The notes beneath the pieces were generated by a model, which was not told the DNA's origin, did not search any database, and was given only the letters and a program-made list of their open reading frames with translations. The position numbers were made by a program, and so were the translations under genes. From positions 1,762,501 through 1,826,500 of the forward strand of contig JAEOAD010001413.1 of assembly GCA_036365145.1 (NCBI GenBank): DNA of 64,000 bases, given 5' to 3'. Source of the DNA: Orientallactaga sibirica (Eukaryota > Chordata > Mammalia > Rodentia > Dipodidae). Positions 56,051 to 64,000 of this stretch are shown in pieces (the stretch's first letter is position 1; each line of letters opens with the position of its first letter).

Positions 56051-56541
56051 ATTTTCCTTTCCTTTCTTCTTCCCTCTCTTCCCTACCTCCCTCTTTCTCT
56101 TTCTTTCTTTTCTTTAAAAAAAATTTTTTTAGCCGGGCGTGGTGGCGCACGCCTTTAATCCCAGCACTCGGGAGGCAGAGGTAGGAGGATTGCTGAGAGT
56201 TCAAGGCCACCCTGAGACTACATAGTTAATTCCAGGTCAGCCTGAGCTAGAGTGAGACCCTACCTCGAAAAACCAAAAAAAAAAAAAAAAAATTTATACT
56301 ATTTATTTATTTACTTACTTGTGAGAGAGGGAGAGAGAGAGAGAGACAGAATGGACACACCTGGGCCTCCAGCCACCGCAATTGAACTCCAGATGCATGT
56401 GCCATCTTTGCACACATGTGAGACCTTGCACACTTGCATCACCTTATGTATCTGGCTTACGTGGGATCTAGAGAGTAGAATGTGGGTCCTTAGGCTCAGC
56501 AGACGAGTGCCTTAACTGTTAAGCAATCTCTCCTCTTTTTC

Positions 56542-56578
<37 letters not shown>

Positions 56579-57539
56579 TTTTGGTTTTTCGAGGTAGGGT
56601 CTCACTCTGGCTCAGGCTGACCTGGAATTCACTATGTAGTCTCAGGGTGGCCGCGAACTCTCGACGATCCTCCTACCTCTGCCTCCCGAGTGCTGGGATT
56701 AAAGGCGTGCGCCACCACGCCCGGCTTCTTTTTTTTTTTTTTTTGGAGCATGTTAGCACTGTAGTCCAGGCTGACCTGGCACTCACTCTGTAGCCCAGGC
56801 TGTCAGTGGTCCTCCAACTCATGGTGATCCTCCTACCTTAGCCTCCTGAGTGCTGGGATTAAAGGCACGCACACCACACCCAGCAATGTTTTTCTTTCTG
56901 TTTTGCTTTTGAGATGGGATCTCACTATGTAGCCTAGACTGTCCTGGAACTTGTGGTGATCCTCCTGTGTCTGTCTCTTAAATGGTGGGATTACAGGCCT
57001 GTGCCATCATACTTGGTTGATCAATAATTTTCTGTCTCACTTTCCCAATCAAATTCCCACATAATCCTCAAGTCACCTGCTAAAATATCTCTGTGTGCCC
57101 TGAAGGTCAACTTCACCTTTACTGCAAAGATTTTTGTAGGGCATAAAAGTTGATGGAGTTGGGCATGGTGGTGCACTCCTTTAATCCCAGCAGTTGGGAA
57201 GCAGAGGTAAGAGGATTGTTGTGAGTTCAAGGCCAGCCTGAGACTACATAGTGTGCTAGAGCAAGACCCTACCTCAAAAAAGAAAAAATTGGGGGCTGGA
57301 GAGATGGCTTAGCGGTTAAGCACTTGCCTTTGAAGCCTAAGGACCCCAGTTCAAGGCTCAATTCCCCAGTACCCACGCAAGCCAGATGCACAAAGTGGCG
57401 CATGCATCTGAAGTTTGTTTGCAGTGGCTGGAGGCCCTGGTGCACCCATTCTCTCTCTCTCTCTCTCTGTCACTCTCAAATAAATAAATTTTTAAAAACA
57501 AAAAAAATTACCAAAAAAAAGAAAAGAAAAGAAAAAATT
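56051..57539. repeat. SINE block
   Basis: CT-rich 56050-56115, B1 (+) at 56132-56275, B2-like (-) at 56290-56535, (TTTTC)n at 56535-56560, B1 (-) at 56580-56725, worn B1s (-) at 56740-56885 and 56890-57020, unassigned 57021-57150, B1 (+) at 57155-57275 and B2-like (+) at 57290-57495. Confidence 0.8.
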
Positions 57540-57727
57540 GTTGGTGGATGTATGAAATCTACTAGGGGTTGAATAGACATGCCAAATGCCATATGTTGGA
57601 AACTTAAACTTCTAATTCATATATTGATGGCATTTAAAGGTGAGGCCTTTGAGAAATAATGATTAGATGTGGTCACGAGGCTGGAGAGCTGGGGATAGGA
57701 CTGGTTGCTTTTTAAGAAGAGGAAAAG

Positions 57728-57955
57728 GTCTGGAGAGATGGCTTAGAGGTTAAGGCACTTGCCTGCAAAGCCTAAGAACTCATGTTCAAATGTCCAGGTC
57801 CCACATAGCCAGATGCACAGTGATGCAAAATGAGCAATGTTGCACATGTGCCACAAGGGGGCGCATGCATCCGGAGTTCATTCACAGCAGACTGAAGGTC
57901 CTGGTGTGCCCATTCTCTCCCTCCCTCCCTCCTTGTCTCTCTTAAAAAAGAGAAA
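57728..57955 (+). repeat. B2-like SINE inside the LTR
   Basis: 'caagggggcg' subtype (cacatgtgccacaagggggc) ending in a CT run and an A/G-rich tail. Confidence 0.8.
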
Positions 57956-57982
57956 AAAAAAAAAAAGAAGAAGAAAAGGAAG

Positions 57983-58590
57983 AGACTTCTGGTCAAGATG
58001 GCAGACTTGTAACTAAATTAGAGCTCCAGGGTTGGAAGCAAAAGGCAGCAAGAACTGAGCACAACCAAATTCTACCAGCAAGACAAGAATAGACAGCTGA
58101 CTCCCTGGCAGGAGATGAAGCACCCCTCACACAGCAGGCAGGGCTCAGGTGAAACCACAGAAGAACTGGTGAGCTGAGCCAGAGTGCTGCTGCCACGGTG
58201 AACCTGACAACCTGCACCAGGGTGCAGGAGACAGATACTGAGGAGACTCAAAATGCACCAAAGTAGAAATCCAGAAGCTTCTGAGAGCTCAACACTAAAA
58301 TAAACTTAAAACACTCACCATGGCTCAGGAAATTTTGCTGAAAAAGGGGCAGAAACATTGTAAGAGCCACAGGTTGAGAGGAACTATCCAGAGACATTAC
58401 CCCCCCCCCCGCCACACACACCCAATGACTGTCTGCTGCTCTCACCACTCATAACCCACAACCCTATGGGGAACACCAGCAACCCCACTGAGGAGGCCCC
58501 TCAGTGAACTGGGGCCAGGGAGGAGGGAAATGGTGGTACCAACACATGAGACCTCCATATCAAGTTTCTACTTAGTAAAAAAAAAAAAAT
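57983..58590 (+). mobile_element. Short L1-like element: 5' end joined to 3' end
   Basis: It starts 'acttctggtcaagatggcag', a typical L1 5'UTR opening. It later shows an L1 3'UTR-like stretch (gaaaaaggggcagaaacatt) and a purine-rich tract (ccagggaggagggaaatgg), and ends in A13. Only about 600 bases long, it cannot encode ORF1 or ORF2, so it looks like an internally deleted, non-autonomous derivative mobilised by L1. Confidence 0.45.
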
Positions 58591-58745
58591 AAAAGAGGAA
58601 AAGAGATCTGAACTGGCACAGGCTCTCTTTGTCTTATCACGCAATGTCCCCTGCCATGTTACGATGCCGCAAGGCCCTGTCAGATACTGGCACCGTATCC
58701 TCAGATTTCTCAGCCTCCAAACCAGTGAGCCACACAAACTCACTG

Positions 58746-59072
58746 TGTGTGTGTGTGGGGGGGTGCATGTACACATGTGCCTGTGAGTGTGCAGGCACAT
58801 GAAGCTGCAGGTGCGTGTGCACATGGAATCCAGTGGTCCACTCCCAGCGTTTTATTCAACTACTCTCCACCTTTTCCCCCCCCCCCAGGCGGAGTCTCTC
58901 ATTGAACTTGGAGCTCACCAATTTGGCTCCAGGCACCCTCCTGTCTCTGCCTCTTCAGTTCTGCAATTGCACATATATGCCACTCTACCCAGAATTTGAT
59001 GTGGGTGCTGGGAATGCAGGCTCAGGTCTGTGGCAAACATGGACTGACAGAGCCATCTCCCCAGCCTCCATT
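58746..59072 (-). repeat. B4 SINE
   Basis: TG-rich head, 'cggagtctctcattgaactt', 'ggagctcaccaatttggctc', and the tRNA-like end 'agagccatctccccagcc', in B4 order. Confidence 0.7.
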
Positions 59073-59090
59073 TTCATTATTTATTTATTT

Positions 59091-59125
<35 letters not shown>

Positions 59126-60084
59126 CCAGGGAAACTAACTCCAGACACATGTGCCACCATGTGCATCTGGCTTATGTGGGTTCTTTGGCTTTGCAGGTAA
59201 GCGTCTTAACCAGGAAGCCATTTCGCCAGCCGCCCCCCCCCACCAACACACACACACACACATGTTTTTTTTTTTTTTTTTTTTTTTGTTTGTTTTTTTT
59301 TTTTTTTGGTTTTGCGAGGTAGGGTCTCACTCTGGTCCAGGCTGACCTGGAATTCACTATGTAGTCTCAGGGTGGCCTCGAACTCTCGGCGATCCTCCTA
59401 CCTCTGCCTCCCGAGTACTGGGATTAAAGGCGTGCGCCACCACGCCCAGCACACACACACCTTTTTTGAAAAATATATTTTATTTTTTTATTTGAGAGAG
59501 GGAGAGAGAGAGAGGGAGAGAATGGGCACACCAGGGCCTCCAGCTACTGCAAATGAACTCCACACGCATGAGCTCCCTTGTCTATCTGGCTAATGTGGGT
59601 CCTGGGGAATGAACCTGGGTCCTTTGGCTTTGCAGGCAAATGCCTTAACCGCTAAGCCATCCCTCCAGCCCTGTTTTGTGAGATGTGACCACTCTCAGTA
59701 TTTTGTGATAGCAATAGAAAACAGCAGTGGCATGACTTTCTCTGGGGGTGGGGGGCGGATAAGGAAATGTCTATGGACTCACTCCGTAGACGAAAGAAAA
59801 GATTCCTTCCAGATCCAACCTGGTGAAGCAATGCATTTGTTGTGGCTACTTACAGGAGCCTGGCTGACTCACAGGCAGCTACACCTCTGGAAAGTCCCCC
59901 CTGAGTGAGTTACAGGCAGCCCCGTCTATTGTTTGTAACTTAGATAGTGGGCTTTGGAATCTCCAAGGAGCAGGAGGGAGGAGCCTACCCTCAGGAGCTT
60001 TGCGACCCCCCCACCCCGTTTCCTTCCATGAGGAAATGTGATCGTCCTGATCTGAGGGTCTCATAGCATCATCATACCGCTCTG
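59073..60084. repeat. B2-like, B1, B2-like (-), then unassigned sequence
   Basis: B2-like at 59075-59235 (internally deleted), B1 at 59290-59448, B2-like at 59470-59672. 59673-60084 carries no SINE; 'acctggtgaagcaatgcatt' and 'ttacaggagcctggctgact' hint at an old LTR-related repeat. Confidence 0.6.
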
Positions 60085-60524
60085 CTTTGAGATGGGGATG
60101 TGGCTCGGGGAGACAGCAGTTGGTACAGTGCTTGCCTTGCAAGTATGAGGACCAGAGTTTGATCCTCAGAAGCCACGTGAAAAGAAAAAAAAAAAACAAC
60201 AATAGCCGGGCGTGGTGGCGCACGCCTTCGATCCCAGCACTCGGGAGGCAGAGGCAGGAAGATCACTGTAAGTTCGAGGCCACCCTGAGACTACATAGTG
60301 AATTCCAGGTCAGCCTGGGCTAGAGTGAGACCCTACCTCGGAAGACACCGCCCCCCCAAAAAAAAACAGAGGTGTAAGCCGGGCGTGGTGGCACATGCCT
60401 TTAATCCCAGCACTCGGGAGGCAGAGGTAGGAGGATCGCTGAGAGTTCGAGGCCACCCTGAGAATACATAGTTAATTCCAGGTCAGCCTGGGACAGAGTG
60501 AGACCCTACCTCAAAACAAACAAA

Positions 60525-60590
<66 letters not shown>
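60085..60590 (+). repeat. tRNA-like half of a B4, two B1s, TA/GA repeat
   Basis: 60085-60180 is an ID/B4 head, with B1 at 60205-60350 and B1 at 60375-60520. A20 then leads into (TA)n and (GA)n at 60541-60590. Confidence 0.8.
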
Positions 60591-60591
<1 letters not shown>

Positions 60592-61292
60592 GTGTATAGT
60601 ACCCCTGGGGAGATTGTCCTGTGGCCCCTACGCATGTGCACACCCTGCCATCTGAATATGCACACACATGCAAAAAGAAGCAGAATCATTACATGATATC
60701 GCACAGCAGGAGATTAAAGAGAAAGTCCTTCTAGGATGAGATTAGCTTTTCTCCCCAGACTTTGAATAACTCACTCTTATTCATGCCTCCCTTCTAAGGA
60801 TAAGGAGTCAATGTCATTGGCCTCAGGGCCTCACCCTCTCCACAGAGCTGTCTGTAACTTGAATTGGAGGTGACTACGTTTAGCATAAACTCACTCATTT
60901 GTTCTCTCAGCCAAGAGAGCTTTACAAAATGCCCGCTGTGAATCAGAGTCCTTATCCTGAAGGGTTTTGCGTATGAGGCGTCTGTGCTACATGGCAACGG
61001 GGAAGGAGCCTGCGTGACCTTCACATCGGCAGATGCTAGAACTTTACTTCGGATTCACAGGAGAAAGAGGATGTTGTCCCTCCCCTTCTTCCCTTCCTTT
61101 TCCTTCTTCCCTTCCATTCCCTTCTTTTTTCCTTCCCGCCCTTCCTCTCTCCTTTCCTTTCCTCTCCCCCCTTTTCTACTTTTTTCTTTCCACTCTAGCC
61201 CAGGCTGGCCTCAAACTCACAGTGATCCTTGTACCTCTGTCTCTTGAGTACTGGAATTAAAGATATGTGCTACCATGCCTGGCTCCTTTCCT

Positions 61293-61337
<45 letters not shown>

Positions 61338-61494
61338 GTTTTTCGAGGTAGGGTCTCACTCTGGCCCAGGCTGACCTGGAATTCACTATGTAATCTCAGG
61401 GTGGCCTTGAACTCATGGCGATCCTCCTACCTCTGCCTCCCGAGTGCTGAGATTAAAGGCGTGCGCCACCATGCCCGGCTCATTCCTGTTTTTT
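60591..61494. other. Unassigned sequence, CT tract and B1s
   Basis: 60591-61065 is mostly single-copy. CT-rich tract at 61070-61190, worn B1 (-) at 61190-61285, and young B1 (-) with T44 at 61295-61480. Confidence 0.6.
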
Positions 61495-62330
61495 TATTTA
61501 TTATTATTTTTTATTGACAACTTCTATACTTTACATACAAAAAACACATGATATTTCTCTCCCCTCCCCCATTCCCCTTTAGAACTCCAATCCCCTCCTT
61601 CTCTCCATTAGTCTCTCTTTTTTATTATTTTAATTTTTTTATTGACAACTTCTATACTTACATACAAAAAATCCGTATTTCCCTCCCCTCCCCCCATTCC
61701 CTTTCAGAACTCCATTCTCCATCATATCACCTCCCTCTCTCCATTAGTCTCTCTTTAAATTTGATGTCATCATCTTTTTCTTCTATTTTGAGGGTCTTGC
61801 GAAGGTATGCAAGGTCATGGATATCGAGGCCAATTTCTGTCTGGACAGTGTAAGGAGTCGTACCCTTCCTTTGGCTCTTACATTCTTTCCGCCCCCTCTT
61901 CCGCAATGGACCCTGAGCCTTGCAGGGTGTGACAGAGATGTTTCAGTGCTGGACACTCCTCTATCCCTTCTCAGCACTATGTTGCCTTTTGGGTCATCCC
62001 AGTGGTCATCGCCATCTGAAAAGAGAAGCTTCTTTAACCAGAAGTGAGAGTAGCATTAATATGTGAATGTGAACATTAAGTGTAGAGCTTTCAGGGCAGC
62101 TTGGTGGGAATAATATATACTCTTAGCCAGACAAGATCAGGCTTTAAAGCCCTAAGGCTCATGACCTCACCTACCATAGACTTTTGCTAAGTTTTTTCAG
62201 TACCAGGCATGTATTCCCTCCCATTGAGCAGGCCTTCAGTCCAATTGTGGAGCAGTTGATTTCCACAAGAGCAGACATGCCACTATTGCACCCATTCAGT
62301 CATTGAGTCTGTATGGAGCCACATTTTTTA
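61495..62330 (-). mobile_element. L1 3'-end fragment with duplicated terminal segment
   Basis: It matches the element at 480-1369 in reverse orientation (compare CACTGAAACATCTCTGTCAC and GAATGTAAGAGCCAAAGGAA on the minus strand). The terminal part is present twice (61505-61620 and 61630-61760): 'attgacaacttctatact', 'ccctcccctcccc' and 'tctccattagtctctctt' recur in the same order. Confidence 0.65.
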
Positions 62331-62527
62331 AAAATATTTTTTAACTTTTTATTTATTTGCAAGCAGAGAGAGAAAGAATGGGTGTGCCGGGGCCTCTAGC
62401 CACTGCAAACGAACTCCAGATGCATGTGCCCCTCACGCATCTGGCTTATGTGGGTCCTGGAGAATCGAACTGAGATCCTTTGGCTTTGCAGGCAAATGCC
62501 TTAACCACTGAGCTATTTCTCCAGCCC
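62329..62527 (-). mobile_element. B2-like SINE with 15-bp target duplication
   Basis: Flanked by tggagccacattttt at 62314-62328 and 62528-62542. Confidence 0.9.
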
Positions 62528-62849
62528 TGGAGCCACATTTTTAAAACAGTGAAAAAGGAGGGCTGAGAGATGGCTCTGCGTATAAGTGCTCCGCCTGTAT
62601 GTGTGAGTACCTGAGTTCAGATCTCCAGAACTAGATGCCATACTGAGTGTCTGTAATCCCAAGAGCCTATGCCAGATGGGAGGAAGAGCTAGGAGAATCC
62701 CCGCAAGCTCAAGGGTCAAGTTATGTGGCAGTGAACAGCGGAGACCCTGCCTGAAACAAAGTGGAAGGCAGAGACTAACACCTAATGCCTAAGGTTGTCC
62801 TCCAACCTCTGCACATGTGCCGTTGTTCACCATGAACACATGCACATTA
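62388..62849. repeat. Duplication copy 1 (B2-like end plus B4)
   Basis: From 'cggggcctctagccactgca' inside the B2-like SINE through the B4 SINE (62550-62870) to 'atgcacatta'. It is repeated at 63542-64000. Confidence 0.92.
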
Positions 62850-63541
62850 GACACACGCAAAAGTATAAAGTAGCCGGGTGTGGTGGCGCACGCCTTTAAT
62901 CCCAGCACTCGGGAGACAGAGGTAGGAGGATCGCCGTGAGTTCAAGGCCACCCTGAGACTACATAGTGAATTCCTGGTCAGCCTGGGCCAGAGTGAAACC
63001 CTACCTCAAAAAACCAAAAATTTAAAAACAGTATAAAGTAACAGGTGACATTGTATCAGTATTTTATTTGGTCCAATATATCCAAAATATAATTTCAATG
63101 TGTATAAGACATTGCATTTAAATTTAAAAAAAATTTTTTATTTATTTTTGAAGAGAGACACAGAGAGAGACAGAGAGGGAGAGGGAGACAGATAGAGATG
63201 GGCGCGCCAGCAGTCTCTCAGCTGCTGTGAACGAAATCCAAATGTGTGGGCCTCCTTGTGGGCAAGTGTGGCATTGCGCCCTTGTGTCACTTTGCATCTG
63301 GCTAAATGTGGGACCTGGAGATTGGAACCGCTGGAGATTGGAACCGGGTTCTTAGGCTTAGCAGGCAGGTGCCTTAACCACTAAGCCATCTCTCCAGCCC
63401 GTCATTGCATTTTTTGAACTCTTAAAATCCAGTGTGTATTTTGTACTCCAAACACACCTGAGTTAATTTTTATGGTCAACTTGGCCAACGTCTAGCCAGA
63501 ATAGCTGCAGTGGAAGTGATCTTTGCATGTGGCCCATGGTG
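62850..63541. repeat. B1 (+), spacer, B2-like (-)
   Basis: B1 at 62872-63015, unassigned 63016-63115, 'caagtgtggc' subtype B2-like (-) at 63120-63400, unassigned 63401-63541. Lies between the two duplication copies. Confidence 0.8.
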
Positions 63542-64000
63542 CGGGGCCTCTAGCCACTGCAAACATAACTCCAGATGCATGTGCCCTCACGCATCTGGCT
63601 TATGTGGGTCCTGGAGAATCAACTGAGATCCTTTGGCTTTGCAGGCAAATGCCTTAACCACTGAGCTATTTCTCCAGCCCTGGAGCCACATTTTTAAAAC
63701 AGTGAAAAGGAGGGCTGAGAGATGGCTCTCGTATAAGTGCTCCGCCTGTATGTGTGAGTACCTGAGTTCAGATCTCCAGAACTAGATGCCATACTGAGTG
63801 TCTGTAATCCCAAGAGCCTATGCCAGATGGGAGGAAGAGATAGGAGAATCCCCGCAAGCTCAAGGGTCAAGTTATGTGGCAGTGAACAGCGGAGACCCTG
63901 CCTGAAACAAAGTGGAAGGCAGAGACTAACACCTAATGCCTAAGGTTGTCCTCCAACCTCTGCACATGTGCCGTTGTTCACCATGAACACATGCACATTA
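63542..64000. repeat. Duplication copy 2, cut by the window edge
   Basis: Nearly identical to 62388-62849, differing mainly by one-base indels (aacgaac/aacataac, gcccctc/gccctc, aatcgaac/aatcaac, gaaaaagg/gaaaagg, ctctgcgt/ctctcgt). It includes the same tggagccacattttt at 63681-63695, so the duplication happened after the B2-like insertion. Confidence 0.92.

Larger units (their letters stand above)
57540..58745 (+). mobile_element. MaLR-type LTR split by nested insertions
   Basis: Left part 57545-57727 ('ttgatggcatttaaaggtga', 'gaggcctttgagaaataatg') and right part 58594-58745 ('tgccatgttacgatgccgca', 'tctcagcctccaaaccagtg') are in the order of a MaLR LTR. The target agaggaaaag appears at 57718-57727 and again at 58594-58603, bounding everything inserted. 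No coding remnant is attached. Confidence 0.5.

Overview
The window is vertebrate nuclear DNA from a rodent. It holds one recognisable protein-coding gene, SERPINE1 (plasminogen activator inhibitor 1, PAI-1), on the minus strand, within a dense field of SINEs. The repeats identify the group. There are B1 elements (7SL-derived, both fresh and worn), tRNA-derived B2-like elements carrying an 'agatggcttagcggttaag' A box, ID-type and B4-type SINEs, L1 3' ends with a purine-rich tract, and a few older MIR and MaLR-type LTR remnants. B1 together with B2 points to a mouse-related (Myodonta) rodent. The B2-like consensus is not the house-mouse one, and I would guess a jerboa-like (dipodoid) lineage; that is an inference, not a proof.

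Layout: 1-7032 is repeat-rich sequence downstream of the gene, including an L1 fragment inserted in a B4 SINE. 7033-19950 is SERPINE1, read right to left: exon 1 (non-coding) at 19800-19950, coding exons 2-9 at 17997, 15252, 13968, 12799, 10420, 10223, 9396 and 8781, a stop at 8744-8746 and a 1.7-kb 3'UTR to about 7033. The spliced frame is open for 400 codons, all introns obey GT-AG, and a TATA box, a GC box and a far-upstream E-box (20602-20607, the counterpart of the human 4G/5G site) lie upstream. 20-64 kb is intergenic. SINE blocks alternate with single-copy islands of 0.3-1.1 kb that may be regulatory. It also holds a 1-kb minisatellite built from ID-SINE A-box segments (39.9-40.9 kb), a nearly identical 650-bp tandem duplication (31.8-33.1 kb), an RPL41 retropseudogene (52.3-52.5 kb), nested SINE/LTR/L1 insertions at 52.9-53.9 and 57.5-58.7 kb, and a partial duplication running off the right edge (62.4 and 63.5 kb).

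In human the neighbours of SERPINE1 are AP1S1 downstream and TRIM56 upstream. I see neither here, so the window appears to be SERPINE1 plus its intergenic flanks. I found no operon-like system, CRISPR array or novel multi-gene system. The unusual signals are repeat-structural: about three dozen consecutive B1s in one orientation around SERPINE1, the A-box minisatellite and the serial same-target insertions. Boundaries of SINEs are given to about 10 bases. Family names were assigned by eye, without a repeat-library search.
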